Shown: positions 22,730 to 28,720 of the stretch, piece by piece
Layout: every line of letters begins with the position of its first letter
How positions within the stretch are numbered: position 1 is the stretch's first letter
NCBI GenBank assembly: GCA_021791775.1
Contig: JAJYVY010000002.1
Location: 1 to 28,720 of the forward strand
Origin: Microcaldota archaeon
GTDB taxonomy: Archaea > Micrarchaeota > Micrarchaeia > Micrarchaeales > Micrarchaeaceae
Length of the DNA: 28,720 nt
Reading direction: 5' to 3'
Notes under the pieces: model-generated
What the model saw: the letters and a program-made list of their open reading frames with translations, nothing else
Told to the model about the DNA's origin: nothing
Database searches by the model: none
Program-made: the position numbers and the translations under genes

Positions 22730-22735
22730 AAGGAG
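22730..22735 (+). promoter_or_regulatory. Shine-Dalgarno-like site
   Basis: AAGGAG, 8 nt before ATG 22744. It stands out because most starts in this window appear leaderless, and it favours ATG 22744 over GTG 22738. Confidence 0.5.
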
Positions 22736-22743
22736 TCGTGGTT

Positions 22744-23754
22744 ATGATGGAGGAAGTAGACCGCTTGAAGAGGAATGTGGGATTCACCTACATCGCGTTG
22801 TGCATAGGGGCAATAATCCTGCTCTTCGGTTCTGTCTATCTGATAAATCTATTGTCTACAGTTTATGGCATAGGCGTTGGCGCAACCGTGCAGAGCCTTT
22901 CTGACAACACTCCAATAGCAAGCCAGCTCGTTCCGTTCACCGCTCAATCTGCTACACTGGGCAGGGGGGTGCTTGAGTCCTACATCTCGTTTTTCATAGC
23001 CATCGCCATAGGGGCGGGGGCGTTCATACTGCTCCTTAACAGAAGAGAGGTACCGACAAAAACCGCAAGCAAGTACACAACTTTGACTGCCGTGCTTAGC
23101 ATAATCTTCATTCTGCTGTACTATTTGGCGTCGGAAGGCATTCCTTCGGCTTTTGTTGGCGCCTACGCGTATCTCCCGTACCTCGGCTTCTTAATCTGCG
23201 TATTGTCTGTAGCCTACGTAGAGTATGTGATAAGGATGAAACAGCCAAAGAGGACGCCTTCCAGAAGAGGCGCTGTGGCGCTGAATCCATCCACCCCATT
23301 CTCGAACATGCTGAACCTCCAGAACGAGCTTATGAATAACCTTTCTGGGGCTATACGCATAGTGGACAAGCACTTCAACTCCACAGCGATAGTTAATCTC
23401 TACAGGCTGCTTAGCGGGTTCGAGAGCAACTTCAACAAAATAACCATATTGACCTCTAAGGAGATGCTTGGCGCTAGCTTCCCTGAAGAGGTGCGAGATC
23501 TCAGAAGGGAGCTGGGGGCATCCGGAATAGAACTGGATGTTAGGCTGATGGATGAGAAGGACGCCGTTGAGCAGCACGAGAGGTTCATAATGGACCAAAG
23601 GAACGCCTACAAGATGCCGCCCTTCAACATAATAAACAAACGAAGCGAACACGTCATAAAGGCGAGCTTCAGGGACGCAGACAGGCGGTTCTCCGAACTT
23701 TTGAACAGAGCGATAAAGCTAGAGAACTATCAGGTAGAGAAGGATAGGAAGTAG
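22744..23754 (+). CDS. Four-helix membrane protein with cytoplasmic C-terminal domain (intact A-copy)
   Basis: A 336-aa protein. Four hydrophobic helices lie at about 13-38, 79-101, 112-130 and 138-162, with an outside loop of some 40 residues after the first. The C-terminal 170 residues are soluble: a helical region (SNMLNLQNELMNNLSGAIRIVDKHFNSTAIVNL), then an alpha/beta part (NKITILTSKEML ... ELDVRLMDEKDAVEQHERFIMDQ). The E-Q-H-E-R-F-I-M-D stretch resembles the His-x-Arg-Phe-hydrophobic-x-Asp strand of phospholipase-D-like, nuclease-dead domains, but this is a weak match. An AAGGAG Shine-Dalgarno-like site (22730-22735) lies 8 nt before ATG 22744; GTG 22738 is the alternative. A decayed copy precedes it. 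The function is unknown. Confidence 0.7.
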   Translation: MMEEVDRLKRNVGFTYIALCIGAIILLFGSVYLINLLSTVYGIGVGATVQSLSDNTPIASQLVPFTAQSATLGRGVLESYISFFIAIAIGAGAFILLLNRREVPTKTASKYTTLTAVLSIIFILLYYLASEGIPSAFVGAYAYLPYLGFLICVLSVAYVEYVIRMKQPKRTPSRRGAVALNPSTPFSNMLNLQNELMNNLSGAIRIVDKHFNSTAIVNLYRLLSGFESNFNKITILTSKEMLGASFPEEVRDLRRELGASGIELDVRLMDEKDAVEQHERFIMDQRNAYKMPPFNIINKRSEHVIKASFRDADRRFSELLNRAIKLENYQVEKDRK

Positions 23755-23775
23755 GGCCAGATCCTCCCACATATC

Positions 23776-24030
23776 TCATTTATCCTGTATCTCTGCGGAT
23801 ATGCTTTCCGCCACATCTCCGGTTTTCTTAGCCGTATAATGCCCCTCGGCGCCAAATAAGAAGGTTATGGCTACAAATGGACTTGCGGAAATTGCGAAAA
23901 GAGGGTTGGGGTGCTCAGCCATCCCAAGTACTGCAATTGCAGAGCCAACCGCGCCCAATATGCACCGGCAATAAAATGGCCGATGCAACTGAAGTTGAGT
24001 TCCCGCATTGCAATTACGCCAGGCATTCAA
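23776..24030 (-). pseudogene. Truncated copy of the small membrane-protein gene (compare 22007-22534)
   Basis: About 60 residues match the intact copy closely (CILGA.GS..AVL...HPNPLFAI, then FVAIT and GHYTAKKTGD), but the N-terminal half is missing and the frame opens on a TTG in unrelated sequence. The C-terminal tail after EIQDK is lost to a stop caused by a deletion near 23770-23780. Upstream, AAAAAGCTTGAA and TCTTCTGCAT (24036-24058) match the bases before the first unit's B gene (about 22678-22722), marking the edge of the duplicated block. It is unlikely to be functional. Confidence 0.7.
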
Positions 24031-24056
24031 AATCTAAAAAGCTTGAATCTTCTGCA

Positions 24057-24614
24057 TCAACCAAGCATGAACGTCACATTTGCTATAGTGCCGTTCGCAC
24101 CAGTGCGTATGACCGTCTGCTGGCTTATCAGCGCAAGGCCTAGTGCACATACGCTGCCTGGCGGGCAGTATGGAGAGGTCACGCCATAGAGCGTCACATT
24201 ATAATATGTGTTCGGCGCCAGATTTGGAAACACCACAGAATACTGGCTGTAGACGTTCGCATACGGGTATACCGCCGGCGTAGCGCCGGTCTGGCTATTG
24301 TTGATCGCAGCCGTACCGCTGCTTCCGGCTTTAGGATAATAGGTCATGATAGGCACAGAGGTATTTACGCCATGCCCAAAGATGCTTGCCTGCGCGTTTA
24401 TGGCTCTGCCATATGGGAGTGTAAGAATCAGTTGCACAACGGCGCTCCCAGAAACCGAATGGGAAGTTTGCAGCCCTGCGTCTTTCAATGCGCCAGGTAT
24501 ATTGGGTGCACCGCGCACGCTCACGATTGCAACAGCGCTCAAGGCAATCGCAATCAGGCTTAGCGCCAGTGTGAACGCAATTAGGTCATCAGCCAATTTC
24601 GTACCTGTTGCCAT
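24057..24614 (-). CDS. Membrane-anchored surface protein with beta-rich ectodomain
   Basis: A 185-aa protein: a short polar N-terminus (MATGTKLADD), one hydrophobic helix at 11-33 (LIAFTLALSLIAIALSAVAIVSV), then an outside domain rich in Ser, Thr, Asn, Tyr and Gly with N-glycosylation sequons (NNSQTG, NVTLYG, NVTFML) and two Cys close together (YCPPGSVC). The repeating YPYANVYSQYSVVFPNLAPNTYYNVTLYGV pattern suggests a fibronectin/Ig-like beta sandwich. The N-terminal layout is pilin-like but no clear class III cleavage site is seen. A TATA box at 24636-24643 predicts a leaderless start at ATG 24614. Probably cell-surface or pilus-like; the family is not recognised. Confidence 0.65.
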   Translation of the reverse strand: MATGTKLADDLIAFTLALSLIAIALSAVAIVSVRGAPNIPGALKDAGLQTSHSVSGSAVVQLILTLPYGRAINAQASIFGHGVNTSVPIMTYYPKAGSSGTAAINNSQTGATPAVYPYANVYSQYSVVFPNLAPNTYYNVTLYGVTSPYCPPGSVCALGLALISQQTVIRTGANGTIANVTFMLG

Positions 24615-24635
24615 CCTAATCCATCAGTACTATCA

Positions 24636-24643
24636 ATAAAAAG
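24636..24643 (-). promoter_or_regulatory. TATA box of the surface-protein gene
   Basis: The minus strand reads TTTTTATT, centred about 26 nt before ATG 24614, predicting a leaderless mRNA. Confidence 0.5.
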
Positions 24644-24752
24644 ATTTTTAGATATATGTTTGTCTTGCAGAAAAACCGCTGCTAACCCAATACTGGCCGG
24701 AAGGGTTTTGGGGCTGTGCATCTAATCTATTTCGGCGAAGCCGGGCTGGCAG

Positions 24753-24767
24753 AAAAAAAGGAAAATG
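24753..24767 (-). terminator. T-tract terminator after gmhA
   Basis: On the minus strand a run of T (TTTTCCTTTTTTT) starts within 5 nt of the gmhA stop codon. Oligo-T tracts are the usual intrinsic terminators of archaeal RNA polymerase. Confidence 0.55.
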
Positions 24768-24769
24768 CG

Positions 24770-25399
24770 TTAGCCGACGCCGCCACTCCTCCTGAAAGCG
24801 ACTATCAGGGCGTGGGTGAGCACCAAGTGGAAGTTCTCGGATGTCTGCATGCGGTCATCTAGCCCTCCGTCAGGTACTGGTGGGTCTGCCTTGACGCTGC
24901 TGTCTGGCACAACTATCGAGTACTTTGCCATTTTGGCAAGTCTGCCGCCGCCGAAACCAGTCCATCCTATTGTTATGCCGCCATGCTGGTTGGCATATTC
25001 AATAGCATTAAGCACGTTCTTGGAGTTGCCGCTTCCGCTCAGCCCTATCACGATATCGCCGTCTGACATGAGGTTCTTGAGCTGCTCTACGAAGACATTC
25101 TCGTATGCGTCATCGTTGGCTATAGCGAGCAATATCGGGACATTGTCGTTAAGCGCGATAGATTTGAACCTTTTCTTTCCTTCGCGAGTTGCAGCCTTGT
25201 TAAGGTCCTGGGCCAGGTGCGACGCTGTCGATGCGCTTCCTCCATTGCCCATCACGAAGATGAGCTTCCCGTTGTTCCTTGCAGCATCTACCGCCTCCGC
25301 TATCTCAGCTATCTTCGGCACCTGCTCAGTCATCATCTTGGCTATGTCCAGGTTCTTGTCCATGTACTCCTTTATGCTCCTGGTGAACTCGTTGTCCAT
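24770..25399 (-). CDS. gmhA: SIS-domain sugar isomerase, GmhA-like (sedoheptulose 7-phosphate isomerase)
   Basis: A 209-aa SIS-domain protein. Seen: KLIFVMGNGGSASTASHLAQDLNKAA at 45-70 (phosphosugar-binding G-N-G-G-S-A-S-x-A-x-H), LAIANDDAYENVFVEQLKNL, GDIVIGLSGSGNSKNVLNAIEYA (second phosphate loop), and the C-terminal catalytic region DDRMQTSENFHLVLTHALIVAF (the E-x-x-H of GmhA). The family converts sedoheptulose 7-phosphate to glycero-manno-heptose 7-phosphate, the first step of nucleotide-heptose synthesis. In archaea such proteins are thought to feed surface glycans. No GmhB or HldE gene is nearby. Two candidate TATA boxes (25431-25438, 25446-25454) precede the ATG at 25399. The archaeal substrate is uncertain. 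Confidence 0.85.
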   Translation of the reverse strand: MDNEFTRSIKEYMDKNLDIAKMMTEQVPKIAEIAEAVDAARNNGKLIFVMGNGGSASTASHLAQDLNKAATREGKKRFKSIALNDNVPILLAIANDDAYENVFVEQLKNLMSDGDIVIGLSGSGNSKNVLNAIEYANQHGGITIGWTGFGGGRLAKMAKYSIVVPDSSVKADPPVPDGGLDDRMQTSENFHLVLTHALIVAFRRSGGVG

Positions 25400-25445
25400 G
25401 AAATCACTCGTGCTTATGCAGCCATACAGGATATTATGCCGCTCA

Positions 25446-25454
25446 CATAATAAT
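25446..25454 (-). promoter_or_regulatory. Candidate TATA box of gmhA
   Basis: The minus strand reads ATTATTATG about 51 nt before ATG 25399; a second box (CATAATAT, 25431-25438) lies nearer and would give a leader of about 10 nt. I cannot choose between them. Confidence 0.3.
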
Positions 25455-25571
25455 CTATCGCAAACTTCCGCTCTCCATTCCCTTAGAAGCTGGCTGCCAG
25501 GTGGGTTTCATTCAGGCAGCAGTACGGGCATGGAGGGGCATTCACAGCATTGCAGTCCGGTTATGCGCGCA

Positions 25572-26585
25572 TTATCTCCTTAATCTGCCATGCCACCATA
25601 GGTTATGCGATGCCCATTCGAAAAGTTCATGATTGTCATTCAGCCATTTTCCAATCTTTGAATCTCCAGCCTCCCTCATTATCTTGCCGATCGCGTCGGC
25701 CGTGCGCGGTGGCAGATACGGGCCGAACATATCCCTGTAAATTGAGTTCTGACCCATTAGCCTGCGCATCCCGCCATGCCTTTCCAATAGGTCAAGGAGC
25801 ATTTCTTCCAGCCTTGCATCGGATTTGCCATTGCTGTATGCTTCCAATGAACCCCAGGCGAGCGACCAAGAGAAAGAATAGTTCAATCTCGATGCTGCCA
25901 CGGCAAATGCGCGCTCTTGGATATCCTTTGGCAGATTTTTGATATTCGCAGCAATATCTGCAATAGCCCATACCCTAACATGTGTGGGCGCCCTCTCAGC
26001 ATAATCTATCAAGGTTTCGTAAACTCTGTCTGGCAATCTGCCGCAGTTACCATTGAAAAGCGCAGTCAGCGCCCCTCTGAGGTACCATTTCTCGCTTTTA
26101 AACCTAGATACGAATTCATCTATGCGTTTCTTGTCAATGTTTTCTGCGTGCAGGCGAATCAGTTTTGCGGCCTTCTTTCCATCGGCGTAGAATCTATTTC
26201 GTTGGCTGTCAATGGCATTCTGGCTGGCTTTCTTTCTGGTTTCAGGGGCGTGCATTGAGGTCACAAATAGTGATATGACGCCCATATCAGATGCCGGTAT
26301 GTGTGGCGAGAGGCTTAGCATTTCTTTCTTTACCTGCCCGCCATCTTCTGCAGATTCGATTTCTTTGCGTACTATGTAGCCATTTCTTGTCAGTCTAGTA
26401 ATTCCCAACCTCCATCTATTGGCGCCGCCATATCTCTTTTCCAGTTCCGGCACAACCAGGTCTGCGCTTACTTCGCTTCCGTGGCCACGATAAAGGAAAT
26501 AGCCCAATATCTTAATCTCCGTGTCAGTGAAGTCGTCTCGTTCTTGGGCGGCACCGCTCCTCATAGCTATTTTTGTGTACATCAT
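25572..26585 (-). CDS. Winged-helix plus helical-repeat protein, unknown function
   Basis: A 337-aa protein. Residues 15-75 look like a winged helix (FTDTEIKILGYFLYRG ... ANRWRLGITRLTRNGYIVRKE), a usual DNA-binding unit with a basic recognition helix. Residues 110-337 are almost all helix, in HEAT-like pairs: RIDEFVSRFKSEKWYLRGALTALFNG, YETLIDYAERAPTHVRVWAIADIAAN and similar, with many Trp and Arg. That superhelix layout is common in DNA- or protein-binding scaffolds such as AlkD-like proteins, but no catalytic residue is evident. It starts at ATG 26585 (a second ATG follows). A TATA box at 26625-26635 gives a leader of about 20 nt. It might be a transcription regulator. Confidence 0.6.
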   Translation of the reverse strand: MMYTKIAMRSGAAQERDDFTDTEIKILGYFLYRGHGSEVSADLVVPELEKRYGGANRWRLGITRLTRNGYIVRKEIESAEDGGQVKKEMLSLSPHIPASDMGVISLFVTSMHAPETRKKASQNAIDSQRNRFYADGKKAAKLIRLHAENIDKKRIDEFVSRFKSEKWYLRGALTALFNGNCGRLPDRVYETLIDYAERAPTHVRVWAIADIAANIKNLPKDIQERAFAVAASRLNYSFSWSLAWGSLEAYSNGKSDARLEEMLLDLLERHGGMRRLMGQNSIYRDMFGPYLPPRTADAIGKIMREAGDSKIGKWLNDNHELFEWASHNLWWHGRLRR

Positions 26586-26624
26586 TACTACCTTTGCTGC
26601 TTTAGATATGGCAACGCCCTTTCA

Positions 26625-26635
26625 GATATAAATAG
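26625..26635 (-). promoter_or_regulatory. TATA box of the winged-helix gene
   Basis: The minus strand reads CTATTTATATC, centred 45 nt before ATG 26585, predicting a transcript start near 26605. Confidence 0.5.
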
Positions 26636-26711
26636 TTTTTGAAATGCCGCTTGATGAGGGTATGGGCTCCGCGCTTGCTGCAGCGCAGATAAAAGGGTTT
26701 TTAACATTTCC

Positions 26712-27413
26712 ATGCATCATATGATTATGTTTTTCACAGCTGCCCTTCTGCTGGGGATGATGGGAATGTATCCGTTAGTACAGCAGCCCCCAGGTTTCAA
26801 TGTCTATCCATACGCTCTGGCAAACCAGTCAGGCTACGAAATAGTCAATATATCGGTGTACGGAAAAACCACCCTTCCCATCGGTGTGCCGAACATTACA
26901 CTCGTCCAAAACTACATAACGCCAAATGAGTCCGGCGTGTCCCTTAATGGCAGAGCCTACTACCTGAATCTCAACAAGCCGGTTAAGGTGGCAGGCCAGA
27001 ACAACATATATGTGGAGCTAGTAAAGGTCAATTACATACCTATCCTAGACACTGTCGATTTCAACATATACAAAAACACTACAGGCAACACGACCAGTAG
27101 CCTGGCAACCACAACAGCGCCAACCACCACAATCCCTGCCGCACTGTCAACCACGACGATCCCAAGCACCGGAGTGATATCATCAGCCGTATGCAAGCTG
27201 CCCCTTATCCCAGCCGGGTGCGACTGGGTGTCTACTGCCACTGCAGCGGATCGGTGTTCCGGCCATATAGTGTGCCTGGCAAACTCATCAGTCACGACCT
27301 CCATAACCGCATTGCCGAATGGCGCGGGAGCTAACGTGCAAACGCAAATATCAAGCACTATAAATGGCTTCCTGAGCAGGATTGACTCGTTCTTCAGGTC
27401 AATATTCGGCTAG
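26712..27413 (+). CDS. Secreted or surface-anchored Thr-rich protein
   Basis: A 233-aa protein with an N-terminal signal peptide (MIMFFTAALLLGMMGMYPLVQ) and a domain of about 100 residues with N-glycosylation sequons (NQSGYE, NISVYG, NITLVQ). A linker TTGNTTSSLATTTAPTTTIP follows, then a small Cys-rich part (AVCKLPLIPAGCDW ... DRCSGHIVCLAN, four Cys that could form two disulfides). It ends in an amphipathic helix INGFLSRIDSFFRSIFG. The plan (signal, beta domain, Thr linker, C-terminal amphipathic helix) resembles the protein at 3638-4252. The start could be ATG 26712 or ATG 26721; a TATA-like box near 26687-26696 favours the latter. Probably part of the cell envelope. Confidence 0.65.
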   Translation: MHHMIMFFTAALLLGMMGMYPLVQQPPGFNVYPYALANQSGYEIVNISVYGKTTLPIGVPNITLVQNYITPNESGVSLNGRAYYLNLNKPVKVAGQNNIYVELVKVNYIPILDTVDFNIYKNTTGNTTSSLATTTAPTTTIPAALSTTTIPSTGVISSAVCKLPLIPAGCDWVSTATAADRCSGHIVCLANSSVTTSITALPNGAGANVQTQISSTINGFLSRIDSFFRSIFG

Positions 27414-27419
27414 AATCGG

Positions 27420-28304
27420 CTATTTTACCAGCCCGCCAGCGAATATCCTTGGTTCGCCCCTGCGCACAAGCAGGAAAGCATCACCTGCCCTCAGAGCCAG
27501 CTTTGACTGCAGTTGAATTCTGACATCGTTGCCTGCCAAGCCGACTGTGCAGATGCTAGACCTAAATCCGCTTACAAGCCAAAGTTCCTTGTAGTCAAAA
27601 CCCTTCTCTTTCACCATGGTATTCATCCTGATGCTCGCCTCTATAGAGGCGACATGCGGTATCAGAGTTTTTGAGAGAACATCACCCTTTCTGAAATCGT
27701 TCGCATCCCCGCCTTTTACTGCAAGCCCAACCCTGCTTCCAGCCCCGGCGCTTTCAACGTCATCGTCCTGCACCTGTATGGACCTAATGACTATCCCCTT
27801 CCCGTCTGACGAGTAAAGAGTATCGTGTGCTGCGACGTTCCCTTCTCTCACAACTCCCAGAACGACAACTCCCACGCCTTTTACATTAAATGCCCTGTCA
27901 ATATCAACTATTGGCGCCCCACAGGAATCAGAAGCGGCAAGGGCGTCAAGCCTGCTGAGCAGCCCCTCCTCGCCTACGCATTCATACTCTATGCCAAATT
28001 CCTTCAGCATCGCGGAGGGATCAGGGCCGACAATTATGATTTTCCGGTCTATCAGGCTGGCGCCAATTATAGATTCGGCAAAAAGCTTGTCTATATTTGC
28101 AGCGTTTATGATTACCGTTTTGGCTGCCGATATCGTCTCTGCAACTGAGTTGAACTTTTCTGCAGGGCTGGATGGCGCGATGGCAACGTACGTGCAGCTA
28201 TCTGTTTTTCTGTTGTAGAAACTTATCCCATTTGTTGCGCCCAATTTGCCCAGCCTAGAAGCCAGCTCCCTGTCGTTCGCTACGGCCACTATTATGTGCC
28301 TCAA
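27420..28304 (-). CDS. EF-Tu/EF-1A-like protein lacking a GTPase active site
   Basis: A 294-aa protein. The second half matches translation-factor domain II: VDIDRAFNVKGVGVVVLGVVREGNVAAHDTLY, then VIRSIQVQDDDVESAGAGSRVGLAVKGGDANDFRKGDVL, the beta-barrel pattern of EF-1A, SelB and aIF2-gamma. A domain III-like part follows (IEASIRMNTMVKEKGFDYKELWLVSGFRSSICTVGLAG ... IQLQSKLALRAGDAFLLVRRGEPRIFAGGLV). The N-terminal 120 residues look like a Rossmann-type alpha/beta domain but have no P-loop, D-x-x-G or N-K-x-D. It is thus a non-GTPase paralogue that might bind an aminoacyl-tRNA or ribosome site. It is downstream of the 80-aa gene (9-nt gap). Confidence 0.75.
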   Translation of the reverse strand: MRHIIVAVANDRELASRLGKLGATNGISFYNRKTDSCTYVAIAPSSPAEKFNSVAETISAAKTVIINAANIDKLFAESIIGASLIDRKIIIVGPDPSAMLKEFGIEYECVGEEGLLSRLDALAASDSCGAPIVDIDRAFNVKGVGVVVLGVVREGNVAAHDTLYSSDGKGIVIRSIQVQDDDVESAGAGSRVGLAVKGGDANDFRKGDVLSKTLIPHVASIEASIRMNTMVKEKGFDYKELWLVSGFRSSICTVGLAGNDVRIQLQSKLALRAGDAFLLVRRGEPRIFAGGLVK

Positions 28305-28313
28305 AAGAAGACC

Positions 28314-28556
28314 TTATTTTATCGTTGTTCCAGCAATAGAAGGGAATTTCGTTTTGGCATCAAATACGAGCGTAACGCCGCCGTACTTCTTCACCACGCG
28401 GTTGATGTGCGCTTTGTAAAACTTTAACGCGTCAATGTCGCCTTTTGCAGCTTCTCTCTTGTATACCTGACAGAGGTCGCAATTGTGCACCCTCCTCTCG
28501 TGGCCGAACTTTTTGTCGAATATTTTCAATACTACCCTGTCAGCTTTATCCGCCAT
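28314..28556 (-). CDS. 80-aa basic protein with a Cys-x2-Cys pair
   Basis: A small basic protein: KADRVVLKIFDKKFGHERRVHNCDLCQVYKREAAKG, then a helical stretch (DIDALKFYKAHINRVVKKYGG) and a beta end (VTLVFDAKTKFPSIAGTTIK). The His and Cys26/Cys29 grouping (H-E-R-R-V-H-N-C-D-L-C) could bind a metal, but no second Cys pair is present. I do not recognise the family. Being first in a two-gene unit with the EF-Tu-like gene (9-nt gap), it may act in translation. It starts at ATG 28556, with TATA-like sequence at 28590-28598 upstream. Confidence 0.6.
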   Translation of the reverse strand: MADKADRVVLKIFDKKFGHERRVHNCDLCQVYKREAAKGDIDALKFYKAHINRVVKKYGGVTLVFDAKTKFPSIAGTTIK

Positions 28557-28589
28557 GTAAACGCCAATATAATATTAGCCAGTTAAGAT

Positions 28590-28598
28590 ATTTATACT
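28590..28598. promoter_or_regulatory. TATA box, probably serving both strands
   Basis: ATTTATACT works on either strand. Leftwards it predicts a start near 28569, 13 nt before the ATG at 28556. Rightwards it predicts a start near 28619, at the head of a GC-rich stretch with no ORF. Confidence 0.45.
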
Positions 28599-28618
28599 AT
28601 TGTAGAGGAGGGGCGCGT

Positions 28619-28720
28619 CCAATAATTGCACTGATTTCTAGCGGGCCAGGCCCGGTTAGCAGCGCCTGCCTGCATTGGCCCTCTGCCTAGCAGGTCATTG
28701 CCTGACTAGATGGCGCACAG
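28619..28720 (+). ncRNA. Possible structured RNA running off the window end
   Basis: After the predicted transcript start, the sequence turns GC-rich with internal complementarity: CGGGCC/GGCCCG at 28642-28654, and CAGG/CCTG near 28690-28703. There is no coding frame that does not overlap the gene on the other strand. The run GGCCCGGTTAGCAGCG and the following CCTGCCTGCA recall the 5' domain of archaeal SRP (7S) RNA, where GG-rich loops pair with each other. Only about 100 nt are visible, so the identity is not settled; RNase P RNA or another RNA is possible. Confidence 0.3.

Noticed and set aside
25493..25520. GCTGCC/GGCAGC inverted repeat as a terminator
   Set aside because: Only 6 bp with a 16-nt loop and no T-tract; it is weak and could occur by chance.
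24816..25583. 255-aa frame on the plus strand
   Set aside because: Antisense to gmhA, which has all SIS motifs. The part at 25400-25571 has no promoter or recognisable domain.
1..28720. CRISPR array or insertion sequence
   Set aside because: No regularly spaced direct repeats and no transposase motifs or terminal inverted repeats were seen on either strand.

Overview
The window looks like a chromosomal segment of a small-genome archaeon of the DPANN group, most likely a Micrarchaeota (ARMAN-2-like) lineage. The signs are archaeal-type AspRS and AsnRS, Trm1, a DUF357 protein, an AK6-like kinase, a split lipoate ligase of the Thermoplasma kind, many TATA boxes about 25 nt before start codons (leaderless or nearly leaderless mRNAs), frequent TTG/GTG starts, very tight gene packing and Thr-rich secreted proteins. 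The lineage is inferred from gene content, not from a marker search.

Layout. 1-748: the 3' end of a DUF4143 ATPase, then an AT-rich gap that holds a 35-nt segment matching the middle of tRNA-Ala(TGC), overlapped by a possible 51-aa ORF. 749-2121: a DnaQ-like exonuclease facing a HIT hydrolase; the latter is preceded by a 50-aa small gene. 2151-2453: a GC-rich structured stretch with its own TATA box and an H/ACA-guide-like hairpin. 2454-6815: a coiled-coil protein, a secreted Thr-rich protein, trm1, a DUF357 gene, an unknown gene and an AK6-like kinase.

6793-12290 is a minus-strand 2-oxoacid dehydrogenase operon (E1alpha, E1beta, E2, E3) ending with an alpha/beta hydrolase. Next come carbamate kinase and a spermidine-synthase-fold methyltransferase. 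Then follow the genes that service the E2 lipoyl domain: a two-part lipoate ligase (lplB, lplA) and lipoyl synthase (lipA). So the complex and its cofactor attachment lie within about 9 kb.

16074-21724 is an Asp/Asn-tRNA locus: aspS diverges from gatC-gatA-gatB across one TATA box, and asnS follows. The organism appears to hold both the direct and the transamidation route to Asn-tRNA, unless GatCAB mainly serves tRNA-Gln.

21725-24060 is a tandem duplication of a two-gene unit (a four-helix membrane protein and a convergent small membrane protein) in which each copy has lost a different gene. 24057-28556 holds a membrane-anchored surface protein, a GmhA-like isomerase, a winged-helix/helical-repeat protein, another Thr-rich secreted protein, an EF-Tu-like protein with no GTPase motifs and a small Cys-pair protein. 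A possible structured RNA runs off the right end.
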